DNA of 64,000 nt from Phycisphaera sp. (GCA_025916675.1 CP098402.1:3343205-3407204); one strand, 5' to 3'. Positions 32,628-42,677 are shown, counted from the stretch's first letter. Made by a program: numbers and translations. Notes: generated by a model from the sequence alone, not told the origin.

Positions 32628-34553
32628 GTCGATTAATTCGGTAGGCAGGCCGGTGGCGCGGCAGCGGTCGAGCATGGGCTCGCGCAGCACGAACAGGCCG
32701 TTGGGCTTGAGTCTGGCCAAGCCACTCTCGAACGGGTGCGCGGGCAGGCCCATGTGGGTCGTGGGGTCGAGCGCGTCGTCGTCGAGCCAGCCGAAGATGG
32801 GTGCGCCGTGGCGGATGGGGGCGGCGAGGATGGGTGAGCGCTCGGCCGTGCCAGCGACGCAGAGGCGTGTGCAGCCTTGGTGTTGTAAGCGCGCGAGGGC
32901 ACTCTCGGCGGCGTAGACGCCTGTTTCAACATGCATGTTGGGTGAGACGGCGACGCCCAGGCCACGGGTACGCCACTGCTCCAAGACTGCCGGGTGTGGT
33001 CGAGGTGACGCGGCCCGCACGAGCACGGCATCGCAATCCTCTTCCGGTTGGTCGTAAGCGATGTATGCGTAGCCGGCTTGGCAGAGCTCGCGTTCGAGCC
33101 AGGCGTCGGCCTCGATTTCGCTTGCGGGCGAGCGAGGGGCCAAGGGCCATTGCTCGGTCGTGTGTACGGCATGGTCACTTCTCGAAGCCAATCGAGGATC
33201 GTCGCATCGAACGCCGCGTGAGACGAGTTGGGCGGCCAGAGCGAGGGCGCGGTTGTCGTCAAAGGAAACGCGCGTGGGCTTGAGTACGAGCGCGGTATCG
33301 AGGAGTGATTGGGCGCGTTCGTGCTCGGCGGCGATAGGGTCGAGGATGACCTCGTGGGCGCGTGGGTGGTCGAGCGAGGGCGTGTTGGTATTCTGGAAGT
33401 TGAGCGGGCTCAAGCCAACGCACAGCAGGTGGTCGTGTGTATTGGTCGTCATTGCGCGCAGGGCGTGATCGACGATCCGTGGTCGCGGTTGCGTGTGATC
33501 GCAGATGGCGATGTGCAGCGTGTCGCAGGGGGAGGGCGCAACGCGAACGCGGGCCATGGATGGGATGGGGTTGGCGTTGCTAGCCGGCGTTGCACCGAGC
33601 AGCGTGCGCGCGACGTTGGTTGCGGCCTTGGGTGTGTGGAGCTGGTCGAGTATGGCCCGCTGGTTCCTGAGGTCTGGCGATGCCAGGGGCGCATCGAGGA
33701 CAGCCGAGCATGTCGTGAGGTACTCGATGGGCAAGTTGCCGAGCGGTGCGTTGTCGGGGGACGCCTGCCACACCCACGCGGCGGGCACCCACAGCGGCCA
33801 GGGATGCGGATGGGCAACGGCCGTGGGCACGCCGGCGAGCATTGATTCGACGGCGAGCGTGCTGGCAGTGGTGAGCGTGGCCTTGGCACCGGCGAGGGAC
33901 TCGATAAGTGCGGCCGTGTCGACCGGCACGCCGAGCGCGTCGGCCAGATGGGGAGCGATGCGCCAACGTACACTGAGATTGCGACGCTTGGACTCGTCAC
34001 GAATGGTGCGAAGCATGCCTCGCACGCGGCTCAGCGCATCGTCGTCCATGGCGGGTGTGAGAGCGGTGACGGCGAGCAGCCACTGGTTCGGCTCGAGGTG
34101 CTTTCGCGCTTCGGTAATGCGGTTCTCGAAGCCGTCCAGGCGTGGCAGGCCCGTGGTGACGACGCGGTTGCCGAGGTGTTCGAGGAGCTTCGCTTGCAGT
34201 GGGCCCGTGGCGAGTACGAGGTCGTGGGGTGTGCGTTGGAGGTGCGTGGGGCCGAGCCAGGGATTCATGAAGGTGTTGGCGTATTCGACGACGCCGTCGA
34301 CGAGCAGAACGGTGGGGATGCCCCGCTCGCGGGCGAGGCGTGTCGGCGCGAGGTGCGCGTTGTAGCTCAGGTCGGCGAAGGCGAGCGCGTGCGCACCGTC
34401 GATGGCATTGGGGTTCGCGTGATGGCCGAAGCGCATCTGGCGATCCCAGAGGCGTTCGTAGACGACCTCCGTGCCCAGTTGTTCCAACGTCTGCGGCACG
34501 CCGGCGAACTGGTCGAGCGGGCGGCGGCTGCCGAACAGGACGACGCGTTTCAC
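32535..34553 (-). CDS. Large glycosyltransferase-like (GT-B) protein, 672 aa
   Basis: The first half resembles CDP-glycerol:glycerophosphotransferase/GT-B proteins: KRVVLFGSRRPLDQF at the start, TVLLVDGVVEYANTFMNPWL, DLVLATGPLQAKLLEHLGNR, VTTGLPRLDGFENR, and an Ala/Ser-Thr rich donor-loop AKATLTTASTLAVESMLAG followed by VPTAVAHPHPWPLWVPAAWV. The second half (from about 360) is a further glycosyltransferase-like or sugar-recognition region with no clear motif. It is coupled to the GT2 gene upstream by an ATGA overlap at 34550-34553. The last 31 residues are encoded antisense to the convergent glycosyltransferase gene. Confidence 0.7.
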   Translation of the reverse strand: MKRVVLFGSRRPLDQFAGVPQTLEQLGTEVVYERLWDRQMRFGHHANPNAIDGAHALAFADLSYNAHLAPTRLARERGIPTVLLVDGVVEYANTFMNPWLGPTHLQRTPHDLVLATGPLQAKLLEHLGNRVVTTGLPRLDGFENRITEARKHLEPNQWLLAVTALTPAMDDDALSRVRGMLRTIRDESKRRNLSVRWRIAPHLADALGVPVDTAALIESLAGAKATLTTASTLAVESMLAGVPTAVAHPHPWPLWVPAAWVWQASPDNAPLGNLPIEYLTTCSAVLDAPLASPDLRNQRAILDQLHTPKAATNVARTLLGATPASNANPIPSMARVRVAPSPCDTLHIAICDHTQPRPRIVDHALRAMTTNTHDHLLCVGLSPLNFQNTNTPSLDHPRAHEVILDPIAAEHERAQSLLDTALVLKPTRVSFDDNRALALAAQLVSRGVRCDDPRLASRSDHAVHTTEQWPLAPRSPASEIEADAWLERELCQAGYAYIAYDQPEEDCDAVLVRAASPRPHPAVLEQWRTRGLGVAVSPNMHVETGVYAAESALARLQHQGCTRLCVAGTAERSPILAAPIRHGAPIFGWLDDDALDPTTHMGLPAHPFESGLARLKPNGLFVLREPMLDRCRATGLPTELIDLHEALAHQPDHRVGEPIHREPLAHPGVDRR

Positions 34554-35527
34554 ACGCCCGTTCCAACGGGGAAGATGCTGGCAGCCGTGGGTGACGGCTT
34601 GCCATTGACGGCAGCCAGATAGCCGGCGGCACGGGCGGCCATGCGCCAGGTGCGGGCGCGGGCGAAGAGGTCGTGGATGTTAGCGCTCAGCGCGGGTCGC
34701 GTGGCTACAGCCTCGAAGTGCGCGTATTCCTGCGCGGCGTCGGCGGTGATGAGGGCCTGGGCGTCGCTGGTCGAAGCCGGCGAGCCGTCGAAGCGATCAC
34801 CGAAGACGGCGGTGGCGCAGGCGGGGTTGGTGCGGTGCAGGGCCAGGGCCTGGTGGCCCAACAAGGCCTCGCGCGCCAGGATCTGCGCGGGCTCGTAGCG
34901 GTGGTGGTGGGTTACGCTGGCCTCGGGGCGGTAGAGCACGGGCGCGCCGTTGTCGGTGGTGACGCGGTAGGCCCATTCGAGGTCGTCGAACATCGGATGG
35001 CTGAGCCGGCCGTCGAAGGGCTCACAGATCGCACGCGGCACCGAGAGGTTGAGCGTCCACGCGTGGCGGAAGCTCCAGTCTCGATCCCGCTCCATCGAGT
35101 TCATGTCGCTGTAGAAGAACAGGAGGGCCGTCTCGCGCGTGAGACGGTCGATGACGCGATCTTCGCCCGGCACGGCGAAGGGGGCATCGCCCAGGACGAG
35201 CTTCGGCAAGCCGTCGCGATGCGCGGCGCGGTGGTGGTCGACGAGCCGCGGCGCGGGGACCACGTCGTCGTTCAAGAACAGTACAAGATCACCCTCGGCG
35301 TACTCGAGCGCCCGGTTGCGCGCGGCTCCTGGCCCGCCCTGCTCGCCGGCGACAACCTTCACCGAGCCGTCGCGCGTCAGGGGTTCGAGCTCGTCGGGGG
35401 CGTCTGGGGCATCGATGCTCGCGATGATGCGGAGCCTGGCGTCGCGCCCGGCGAGCAACGCCGCGACGCAACGGGCGAGGGGGCCGCCGGGTGTTCCCCG
35501 GCTTGGGATGATGGTGGTCACGCGCAT
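34550..35527 (-). CDS. Family 2 glycosyltransferase, 325 aa
   Basis: A GT-A fold glycosyltransferase that would build a polysaccharide or glycan from a nucleotide sugar. VTTIIPSRGTPGGPLARCVA starts the nucleotide-binding domain, GGPGAARNRALEYAEGDLVL follows, and the metal-binding acidic motif is FLNDDVVP (about 88-95). FDDLEWAYRV (about 179-188) is the catalytic-base region. There is no membrane helix, so it is a soluble or peripheral enzyme. It is the first gene of a coupled pair with the large GT-B protein downstream, and 70 bases from the convergent-side ogt gene. Confidence 0.85.
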   Translation of the reverse strand: MRVTTIIPSRGTPGGPLARCVAALLAGRDARLRIIASIDAPDAPDELEPLTRDGSVKVVAGEQGGPGAARNRALEYAEGDLVLFLNDDVVPAPRLVDHHRAAHRDGLPKLVLGDAPFAVPGEDRVIDRLTRETALLFFYSDMNSMERDRDWSFRHAWTLNLSVPRAICEPFDGRLSHPMFDDLEWAYRVTTDNGAPVLYRPEASVTHHHRYEPAQILAREALLGHQALALHRTNPACATAVFGDRFDGSPASTSDAQALITADAAQEYAHFEAVATRPALSANIHDLFARARTWRMAARAAGYLAAVNGKPSPTAASIFPVGTGV

Positions 35528-35597
35528 GCGTGTGTATCAACGGATGATTGCCGCGCTGACCTGAAGAAAAGGGTCTCTACCCCCCCGCGGGAGGCGG

Positions 35598-36155
35598 TCA
35601 GCTCGCCGACGCGAACAGGCCGCCCACGGCCGTGCGCTCGTGGTCGATGAGCCAGCGTTTGCGATCCAAGCCCCCGCCGTAGCCGTGCAGGCTGCCGTCG
35701 GCGGCCACCACCCTGTGGCACGGCACGACGATGGCCAGCCGGTTGGCCCCGTTGGCCGCCCCGACCGCCCGCGAGGCCCCGGGCTCCTTGCCGATGGCCC
35801 TCGCCAGGTCGCCGTAGCTGATGGTCTGGGCGTAGGGGATGTCGAGCAGGGCGTTCCACACCGAGCTCTGGAAGGCGGTGCCGGCCAGCTCGAGGGGCAC
35901 GGTGAACTCGCGCAGGTCGCCGGTGAAGTAGGCGGCCAGCTCCCGCATGAGCAGGGCCAGGGCCGGGCACTCGGGCGGGTCGACGCTGGGTTTGACCTCC
36001 GCATCGAAGAGGGTGGCCAGGGCGTCCATGGCCGCCGGGGCCCGGTGGCCGAACTCGACCAGGGCGACGCGGGGGCCGTCGGCATTGGTGATGGAGGCCA
36101 GGGTGAGGACGCCCACGGGGCTGGTGAGGGTGGTGGTGGTGAGGGTGGGGGGCAT
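35598..36155 (-). CDS. ogt: Methylated-DNA-protein-cysteine methyltransferase (Ogt/MGMT), 185 aa
   Basis: This suicide repair protein moves methyl groups from O6-methylguanine to its own Cys. The active site is VVPCHRVVAADGSLHGYGGG (about 145-164), with the accepting Cys in PCHRV. The preceding FQSSVWNALLDIPYAQTISYGDLA and ASRAVGAANGANRLAIVVPC are the family's DNA-binding helix and Arg finger region. The start MPPTLTTTTL at 36155 is chosen because the upstream open frame to 36479 is formed by a 21-bp tandem repeat. Length is normal for the single-function enzyme (no Ada transcription domain). Confidence 0.94.
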   Translation of the reverse strand: MPPTLTTTTLTSPVGVLTLASITNADGPRVALVEFGHRAPAAMDALATLFDAEVKPSVDPPECPALALLMRELAAYFTGDLREFTVPLELAGTAFQSSVWNALLDIPYAQTISYGDLARAIGKEPGASRAVGAANGANRLAIVVPCHRVVAADGSLHGYGGGLDRKRWLIDHERTAVGGLFASAS

Positions 36156-36229
36156 GCCGAACAATAGCCTTATATAATGACCCCGGCGAACGCCAATCTG
36201 TGAGGGTTCGTTGGATTGCGGTCCGCAAA

Positions 36230-36460
36230 CCTCGATATTCTGCTCTTGCGCATTGTGTGTCGGCCGTTGCGCATCGACTGTGTGCTCTTGCGCACTGGCT
36301 ATCAGCTCCTGCGCATCGTCTGTGGGCGGCCGAGGGACGATGCACAGGAGCCGCGAAGCGCTTGCCGGGAGCCGATGATCGGTCATCGAGGGCCGCCAAT
36401 CGGTCGCGGGGAGCCGCCAATCGACAATCGGGGCCGAAGCGGGGCCTTCGAGGGCGGTGG
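36230..36460. repeat. Degenerate 21-bp tandem repeat array, about 11 units
   Basis: Cut every 21 bases from 36230, the units line up. Four early units end in a TGCG core (for example CATCGACTGTGTGCTCTTGCG at 36272-36292 shares CTGTG and CTC-TGCG with its neighbours), and later ones share an AATCGG...GGGAGCCGCC core (36377-36439). One unit holds the palindrome CGATGATCGGTCATCG. Because 21 is a multiple of three, several reading frames stay open and give heptad peptides on both strands. The array fills the 362-base region between ogt and the next gene, which are divergent. No separate promoter could be singled out. Confidence 0.75.
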
Positions 36461-36517
36461 CCCACTGACCGCTGATCACAGATCGTGGGCCGTGTCCGAT
36501 GTGTACGTTCCACGACG

Positions 36518-37075
36518 ATGAGTGACGCCGCCATGCACGAGCTTCCAGCTTCTGTTCTCGACGAGATGCTTGCGTCCCACGCGCATGGTTCGTTCCCGGC
36601 GTTCAACTTCGGTTTCTTTGGTGCGTCCACGGAGCGCGTGCTCGAGCGTGTGACCGAGATGCTCGGCCAGCCTGGGTTTGCGTTCGTGGTCAAGCAGGTC
36701 TATGGCGACGGCTGGATCGAGCAAACAAGCAGCCTCAGCGAGGCTTTGGACGAGCTAGCACGCCGGGGCATGCAGGGCACCATCAATGTCCAGGTCTCGC
36801 TGGAGGACGAAATCCTCTTCGACTACAGATCGACGCTCGATTTCCACCAGCAGACGATGGACGTCGAGTTCGTCTTCGACGAGGAGCGGCTGAACGTCGT
36901 CCATCGCTCCAAGCTGTGGTACCGCATGGTCGAGTACGCTTGTAACGCCACGCGCATGGCGGGGGTTCGATGTATCTTCGTTTACGACGGAACGATCGGG
37001 GCGCACGACGCCGAGCGCATCATGGCCGGGCGCGATCCATCGCGCCGTGATCAGGTCATCTGGGTGGATCAATAG
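36518..37075 (+). CDS. Unknown cytosolic protein, 185 aa
   Basis: A soluble protein beginning MSDAAMHELPASVLDEMLAS, with two Phe-rich patches (SFPAFNFGFFGASTE) and a mixed alpha/beta pattern (GTINVQVSLEDEILFDYRST, MDVEFVFDEERLNVV). No signal, membrane segment or named motif is visible. The stop lies 3 bases before the LysR gene on the same strand, so the two probably share an mRNA. The promoter would lie in or beside the 21-bp repeat array upstream. An earlier in-frame start at 36485 is possible. Confidence 0.7.
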   Translation: MSDAAMHELPASVLDEMLASHAHGSFPAFNFGFFGASTERVLERVTEMLGQPGFAFVVKQVYGDGWIEQTSSLSEALDELARRGMQGTINVQVSLEDEILFDYRSTLDFHQQTMDVEFVFDEERLNVVHRSKLWYRMVEYACNATRMAGVRCIFVYDGTIGAHDAERIMAGRDPSRRDQVIWVDQ

Positions 37076-37078
37076 CCC

Positions 37079-37963
37079 ATGGAACTCACCCCCCTCCGAT
37101 ACCTCCGCGCCATCGCCGACGCGGGCACCATGACGGTCGCCGCCCAGCGGCTGGGGCTCAGCCAGCCGACGCTGTCGGCCGCGGTCCGAAAGCTTGAGGA
37201 GGAGTTGGGCGTCGACCTGTTCAGCCGCACGGGGCGGGGGTTGACGCCGACCGAGGCGTGCCTCACGCTGCTCGAGCATACCGACCAGGCGGTGCGCAAC
37301 GTCGACGCAGGAGTGCGGGCGGTGCGGGCGCTGGCGGGGCTCGAGGCCGGGACGGTGCGCATCGGCGCGGGGGCGACGGTGGTGACGTATCTGCTGCCCG
37401 GCGTGGTCGAGCGGTTCCGCCGCAAGCACCGCGACCTGCGGGTCAGCGTGCGCGAGGCGGGCAGCAGCCAGGTGGCCGAGGCGCTGCTGAAGGGCGAGCT
37501 AGACCTGGGCGTGGTCACGCTGCCGGTGAACATTCCTGGGAGTGGCGAGCTGATGACCGTGGCACGGGCGCAGGATGAGCTGCGGCTGATCCTGCCGCCC
37601 GGGCATGCGCTCGCGGGGCACACCGACTTTGCGTGGGAGGAGCTCGCGGGCGAGGCGGTCGTCGGCTTCGAGGCCGGCAGCAGCGTGCGAGCGGTGATCG
37701 ATCAGGCGGCCATCGCGCACGGCGTGCATCTCGAGGTCGTCGTGGAGCTACGCTCGATCGAGGGCATCGCACGCATGGTGCAAGCGGGCGTGGGGGTTGG
37801 GTTCGTCAGCCGGATGGCCCTGAGCGAGACAACCGGATTGGCGTGCCGGGACGGCCGATTGCTGCGCGGGCTCGCCCTCGTGCGGCGGCGCGACCGCGCG
37901 CCCTCGCCCGCGGCGGCGGCGTTCGAGCAGGATCTCCATGCGGCGATGGCAACAGCGTCGTAG
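37079..37963 (+). CDS. LysR-family transcriptional regulator, 294 aa
   Basis: The winged helix-turn-helix spans residues 1-60 (LTPLRYLRAIADAGTMTVAA, QRLGLSQPTLSAAVRKLEEE, LGVDLFSRTGRGLTPT), the best-preserved LysR signature. The effector domain (about 90-290) has the periplasmic-binding-protein-like fold: GTVRIGAGATVVTYLLPGVV, FRRKHRDLRVSVREAGSSQV, LDLGVVTLP, VQAGVGVGFVSRMAL. The inducer is unknown. LysR regulators often act on a divergent neighbour, but here both neighbours run in the same direction, so targets cannot be guessed from position. Confidence 0.93.
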   Translation: MELTPLRYLRAIADAGTMTVAAQRLGLSQPTLSAAVRKLEEELGVDLFSRTGRGLTPTEACLTLLEHTDQAVRNVDAGVRAVRALAGLEAGTVRIGAGATVVTYLLPGVVERFRRKHRDLRVSVREAGSSQVAEALLKGELDLGVVTLPVNIPGSGELMTVARAQDELRLILPPGHALAGHTDFAWEELAGEAVVGFEAGSSVRAVIDQAAIAHGVHLEVVVELRSIEGIARMVQAGVGVGFVSRMALSETTGLACRDGRLLRGLALVRRRDRAPSPAAAAFEQDLHAAMATAS

Positions 37964-37972
37964 TGTGTTGGC

Positions 37973-38596
37973 ATGCGCATCCTCGCCTGCTCGGACATCC
38001 ACACCAGCCGCCCGCACGCCGAGGCTATCGTCGCGCACGCCGGCGGCGTTGATGTCGTGGTCGTTGCCGGGGATCTGGCCAACCAGCACCACGGGCTCGA
38101 GCCGACGGTGGACGTGCTCCAGGCCATCGAGAAGCCCACCGTGCTGGTGCCAGGGAATAACGAGCGGCCCGACGCGCTCGCCGTCGCGTGCGCAGGGTGG
38201 GACAGTGCTTGCGTGCTCCACGGCGAGGCGGCCACGATCGGGTGCGTGCCGTTCTTCGGTCTTGGCGCGGGTGTTCCCGTGACGCCGTTTGGGGCGTGGA
38301 GCTTCGACCTGACCGAGGACGAGGCGGCGAAATTGCTGGAGTCCTGTCCCGAACAAGCTGTGATTGTCAGCCACTCGCCACCGCATGGCGTGCTCGACGT
38401 GACCAGCGCCGGCCGGCACGCCGGGTCGCTTTCGGTGCGCGCGGCGATGGAGCGTGTGGGCTCGCCATTGGTGGTTTGCGGGCACATCCACGACAGCGGC
38501 GGGCGGTTCGAGCGTCAGAGTGGGGCGATCGTGGTGAACGCGGGGCCGGTGGGCTTCGTCATAGACCTGGAGGCCGGCGAAGTATCGGCGCTCTAG
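37973..38596 (+). CDS. Calcineurin-like metallophosphoesterase, 207 aa
   Basis: All signature blocks of the metallophosphoesterase superfamily are present in order: D-x-H in LACSDIHTS (4-12), GD-x-x-N in VVAGDLANQ, GNNE in LVPGNNERPD, H in VIVSHSPPHG, and GHIHD in VVCGHIHDSGG. These bind two metal ions. Members hydrolyse phosphomono- or diesters, cyclic nucleotides or nucleotide sugars, so the substrate is not predictable. The start follows the LysR stop by 9 bases and the patatin gene follows by 15, suggesting one operon. Confidence 0.92.
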   Translation: MRILACSDIHTSRPHAEAIVAHAGGVDVVVVAGDLANQHHGLEPTVDVLQAIEKPTVLVPGNNERPDALAVACAGWDSACVLHGEAATIGCVPFFGLGAGVPVTPFGAWSFDLTEDEAAKLLESCPEQAVIVSHSPPHGVLDVTSAGRHAGSLSVRAAMERVGSPLVVCGHIHDSGGRFERQSGAIVVNAGPVGFVIDLEAGEVSAL

Positions 38597-38611
38597 GCAC
38601 GGGAGGCACGG

Positions 38612-39682
38612 ATGGCCAAGCACGACGAACGCCCGGAGGTCCGCTGCCGTGCGCTGCGCAGCGGCGAATTCGCGCAGAGCGCGGCCGACGTGGTGTGCCC
38701 GGCGGGGCCGGTCAAGCCTTTGACCGTGCTGGCGATCTCGGGCGGCGGCAAGTTCGGGGCGTTCAGCGCGGGATATCTCACAGGCTGGGCCGAGCGCGGC
38801 GATCGGCCCAAGTTCGATGTGGTCACCGGCATCAGCACGGGCTCGCTCATGGCACCACTGGCGTTCTTGGGCAATGACAAGGCTGACGCGGCGCTGCGCG
38901 AGATCTACACCACCGTGACGACCGAGAAGGTCTACAAGAAGCGGCTGTGGGTGAGCATCCCGTTCAGCAAGTCGCTGCTGAGCTCGAAGCCGCTGGCCGA
39001 GCTGATCGAGAAGCACATCACCAAGAGCGTCATCAAGGAGGTCGCCGAGCAGGGTGCCGACCGCGGGCTGTATGTCGCGACGGTCGATCTTGCGGATGGC
39101 CGGCTGGTGATCTGGGACATGGTGTGCATCGCGTTGGCGAACGAGTACAAGCTGTTCCGCAAGGTGTTGCTCGCAGCGAGCGCGGTGCCCATGGCGTTCC
39201 CGCCGATCAAGATCAAGTCTGGCTTGCGCGACGATCGGCAGAGGCACCGCTGGCACGTCGATGGCGGGCTGCGCGAGAACGTTTTCTGGCGGCGCGAGCT
39301 GGCGCAACTATCGCACGTGCTCGAATCGCGGCGCGACGATCCGAGCGTGCCGCCGGCCCGGCTGTACGCGCTCATCAACGGGCAGATGCGAAGCCAATAC
39401 CGCGAGGTCGACTTCGGCTGGGTGCCCATGCTGGGCATCGCCCGACGGTCGGTGGGCACGATGATCAGCGAGGTCGCCATCGGCAGCCTGCAGAAGCTCT
39501 ACGCCGAGGCGTTCGAGGCCGGCGTCGAGTTCCGGTTCAACTACATCCGCCAGTTCGATGGCAACCCCGAGTGGGACGACTTCGATCCCGAGGACATGAC
39601 CGCCCTGTTCGAGCACGGGCAGGAACTGGGGCGATTGGAGCACTGGGAGACCCAGCCGCCGGACGAGCCAATAGACGGGTAG
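38612..39682 (+). CDS. Patatin-like phospholipase, 356 aa
   Basis: A Ser-Asp dyad lipid acyl hydrolase. The oxyanion-hole motif is AISGGGKFGAFSAGYL (about 42-57), the nucleophile elbow G-x-S-x-G is VTGISTGSLMAPL (about 71-83, Ser in GISTGS), and the catalytic Asp is in HVDGGLRENVFW (about 214-225). No signal peptide is visible, so the enzyme may be cytosolic or use another export route. Bacterial members degrade phospholipids and may act in envelope turnover or as effectors. It follows the phosphoesterase gene by 15 bases. Confidence 0.92.
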   Translation: MAKHDERPEVRCRALRSGEFAQSAADVVCPAGPVKPLTVLAISGGGKFGAFSAGYLTGWAERGDRPKFDVVTGISTGSLMAPLAFLGNDKADAALREIYTTVTTEKVYKKRLWVSIPFSKSLLSSKPLAELIEKHITKSVIKEVAEQGADRGLYVATVDLADGRLVIWDMVCIALANEYKLFRKVLLAASAVPMAFPPIKIKSGLRDDRQRHRWHVDGGLRENVFWRRELAQLSHVLESRRDDPSVPPARLYALINGQMRSQYREVDFGWVPMLGIARRSVGTMISEVAIGSLQKLYAEAFEAGVEFRFNYIRQFDGNPEWDDFDPEDMTALFEHGQELGRLEHWETQPPDEPIDG

Positions 39683-39800
39683 CTGGCTCGTTATAGTCAT
39701 TGTCTATATAAACTCTGCACACAAGCAGTTGGACCAATAGGTCCGACCCGGCGATACTACTGGTAGACCTGCTCGCAACGCCCCTTCAGGAGGACTCACC

Positions 39801-42677
39801 ATGGCCAGCAACCCGTTCAACAGCCGCCGCTCGCTCAGCACCAGCAAAAGCGGGGACTACACGTACTACGCCCTTGAGGCTCTGGCCGACCAGAAGGTGG
39901 GCAACGTCAGGAAGCTGCCGTACTCGATCCGCGTGCTGCTCGAGGCGATGCTGCGGAACGTCGACGGGTTCACCGTGACCCAGGACGACGTGGCGGGGTT
40001 GGCCAACTGGAACGCCAAGGACGTGAACCGCGTCGAGATGCCCTTCTCGCCCGGCCGCGTGGTGCTGCAGGACTTCACCGGCGTGCCGTGCGTGGTCGAC
40101 CTGGCGGCCATGCGCGACGCCATGAAGCGGCTGGGCGGCGACCCGACGATGATCAACCCGGAGGTGGCGTGCGACCTGGTGATCGACCACTCGGTGCAGG
40201 TGGACGATTTCGCCACGCGTGTGGCGCTGACCATCAACGCCCAGCACGAGTTCGAGCGCAACAACGAGCGGTATAAGTTCTTGAAGTGGGGGCAGCAGAG
40301 CCTGAGCAACTTCCGCTGCGTGCCGCCGGCGACCGGCATCGTGCACCAGGTGAACCTGGAGTATCTCGCGCGCGGCTGCCTGACACGGACCGTTAACACC
40401 GCCAGCGGCGAAGAGCGCCAGGTGTACCCCGACAGCCTGGTGGGCACCGACAGCCACACGACCATGATCAACGCCCTGGGCGTCTTGGGCTGGGGCGTGG
40501 GCGGCATCGAGGCCGAAGCGGTCATGCTGGGGCAGCCGGTGTACATGCTGACGCCCGAGGTGGTGGGCTTCAAGATGACCGGCAAGCTGGCCGAGGGCGT
40601 GACGGCGACCGATCTGGTGCTGACCGTCACACAGATGCTCCGCGAGTTCGGTGTGGTCGAGAAGTTCGTCGAGTTCTTCGGGCCGGGTATGGCGGCGCTC
40701 AGCCTGCCCGACCGCGCGACCATCGCGAACATGGCACCCGAGTATGGCGCCACTTGCGGCTTCTTCCCCATCGACGACAAGACCATCGAGTACCTCCACC
40801 TGACCAACCGCAGCGAGGAGGAGATCGAGCTGGCCGAGAAGTACGCCAGGGCCAACATGCTGTGGTGGGACGAGAGCCAGCCCGACCCCGAGTTCACCGA
40901 CGTGATGGAGCTGGACCTGAGCACCGTGCAGCCCTCGCTGGCCGGCCCCAAGCGCCCGCAGGACCGCGTGGACCTGCACGACATGAAGGCTCGCTGGACC
41001 GAGGAGTTGGCCGGCCCCTTCGGCAAGAACCCGCCCAGCGGCAGCGTGAACCTGAACCGCTGGGCCGGCGAGGGCGGACAGGCCGAGTTCTCGGCGGTTA
41101 ACCCCGAGCATGCCGTTCCGAGCTCCGATGACTCGACCCACTTCGACGAGCACGGCGTTGTCGTCGAGCTGACCGAGGCCAGCCACCCGCCGCGGGTGGG
41201 CCAGAAGATCCGCCTGCACCACGGCTCGGTGGTCATCGCCGCCATCACGAGCTGCACGAACACGAGCAACCCCAGCGTGATGGTGGCTGCCGGTCTGGTG
41301 GCGCGCAAGGCGCGGGCGCTCGGCCTGACGCGCAAGCCCTGGGTCAAGACGTCGCTCGCGCCCGGCAGCAAGGTCGTGACGGAGTATTACGACAAGGCCA
41401 ACCTGACCGAGGATCTCAACGCCCTGGGCTTCCAGACCGTTGGCTACGGCTGCACGACGTGCATCGGCAACAGCGGCCCGCTGCCGCCCGAGATCGAGCA
41501 GGGCATCGTGCGTGGTGACCTGATCGCCGCGAGCGTCTTGAGCGGCAACCGCAACTTCGAGGGACGCGTGCATCCGAAGGTAAAGGCGAACTTCCTGGCG
41601 AGCCCGCCGTTGGTGGTGGCGTACGCGATCGCCGGCCGCATCGATATCGACGTGATCAACGAGCCGCTGGCGACCACACCCGATGGCAAGGAGGTGTACC
41701 TCAAGGACATCTGGCCCAGCATCGAAGAGGTGCAGAAGGTCGTGGCCTCGTGCATCGACCGCGAGCAGTTCGAGCGGCGGTACGGCGACATCTTCACGGG
41801 CAACGAGACGTGGAACAAGGTGCCGGTGTCCGAGAGCGACCTGTACCCGTGGGAGGACGAGAGCACCTACATCCAGAACCCGCCGTTCTTCGATGGGATG
41901 GCCGAGGAGGCCCCGGGCTTCGTGCCGGTGAGCGGCGCGCGGTGCCTGGCGCTGGTGGGCGATAGCGTGACGACCGACCACATCTCGCCGGCCGGCCGCA
42001 TCGAGCCCGAGACGCCCGCGGGGCAGTACCTCATCGAGAGCGGCGTGAAGCAGAGCGACTTCAATAGCTTCGGCAGCCGCCGCGGCAACGACCGCGTGAT
42101 GACGCGAGGCACGTTTGCGAACGTTCGCGTGAAGAACAAGATCGCCGCCGAGGGCGGGAAGCAGCCCGAGGGCGGCTGGACCCGCAACTTCACCAAGGGC
42201 AAGGACCTGGCCAGTGCGCCCGTCGAGTACATCTACGACGCCGCCATGGACTACAAGAAGGCTGGCACGCCCTTGGTGGTTCTGGCGGGCAAGGACTACG
42301 GCATGGGCTCCAGCCGAGACTGGGCCGCCAAGGGCGCGATGCTGCTGGGTGTGCGTGCGGTGATCGCCGAGAGCTTCGAGCGCATCCACCGCAGCAACCT
42401 GGTGTTCATGGGCGTGCTGCCGCTGGTGTTCAAGGACGGGCAGAGCGCCGCGAGCCTGGGCCTGAAGGGCGACGAGACCTTCGACATCATGCTGCCCAGC
42501 CCCATCGAGCCCGGCTGCGACGTGCCCGTCAAGGCGAGCACGCCCGATGGCAAGGCGATCGAGTTCACTTGCAAGTGCCGCATCGATACGCCGATCGAGA
42601 TCGAGTACTACCGCAACGGTGGGATCCTGCACACGGTGATTCGCAAGAAGTTGAACGAGGCGAAGCAGCCGGCATAA
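39801..42677 (+). CDS. acnA: Aconitate hydratase A (AcnA), 958 aa
   Basis: Aconitase interconverts citrate and isocitrate in the TCA cycle through a 4Fe-4S cluster. The AcnA/IRP1-type domain order is complete: [33 protein letters not shown], the first cluster Cys in [14 protein letters not shown] (about 484), the other two in [14 protein letters not shown] (about 550-553), the swivel domain [20 protein letters not shown], and [31 protein letters not shown] precedes the ATG. The VOC gene follows by 12 bases. A long antisense ORF over the whole gene is a composition artefact. Confidence 0.97.
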   Translation: MASNPFNSRRSLSTSKSGDYTYYALEALADQKVGNVRKLPYSIRVLLEAMLRNVDGFTVTQDDVAGLANWNAKDVNRVEMPFSPGRVVLQDFTGVPCVVDLAAMRDAMKRLGGDPTMINPEVACDLVIDHSVQVDDFATRVALTINAQHEFERNNERYKFLKWGQQSLSNFRCVPPATGIVHQVNLEYLARGCLTRTVNTASGEERQVYPDSLVGTDSHTTMINALGVLGWGVGGIEAEAVMLGQPVYMLTPEVVGFKMTGKLAEGVTATDLVLTVTQMLREFGVVEKFVEFFGPGMAALSLPDRATIANMAPEYGATCGFFPIDDKTIEYLHLTNRSEEEIELAEKYARANMLWWDESQPDPEFTDVMELDLSTVQPSLAGPKRPQDRVDLHDMKARWTEELAGPFGKNPPSGSVNLNRWAGEGGQAEFSAVNPEHAVPSSDDSTHFDEHGVVVELTEASHPPRVGQKIRLHHGSVVIAAITSCTNTSNPSVMVAAGLVARKARALGLTRKPWVKTSLAPGSKVVTEYYDKANLTEDLNALGFQTVGYGCTTCIGNSGPLPPEIEQGIVRGDLIAASVLSGNRNFEGRVHPKVKANFLASPPLVVAYAIAGRIDIDVINEPLATTPDGKEVYLKDIWPSIEEVQKVVASCIDREQFERRYGDIFTGNETWNKVPVSESDLYPWEDESTYIQNPPFFDGMAEEAPGFVPVSGARCLALVGDSVTTDHISPAGRIEPETPAGQYLIESGVKQSDFNSFGSRRGNDRVMTRGTFANVRVKNKIAAEGGKQPEGGWTRNFTKGKDLASAPVEYIYDAAMDYKKAGTPLVVLAGKDYGMGSSRDWAAKGAMLLGVRAVIAESFERIHRSNLVFMGVLPLVFKDGQSAASLGLKGDETFDIMLPSPIEPGCDVPVKASTPDGKAIEFTCKCRIDTPIEIEYYRNGGILHTVIRKKLNEAKQPA

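Noticed and set aside
36230-36460. CRISPR array
   Set aside because: Units are contiguous 21-mers without unique spacers, and no cas gene is near.
36156-36479. N-terminal extension of the ogt gene
   Set aside because: Coded entirely by the 21-bp repeat array and absent from the family; the internal Met at 36155 gives the standard length.
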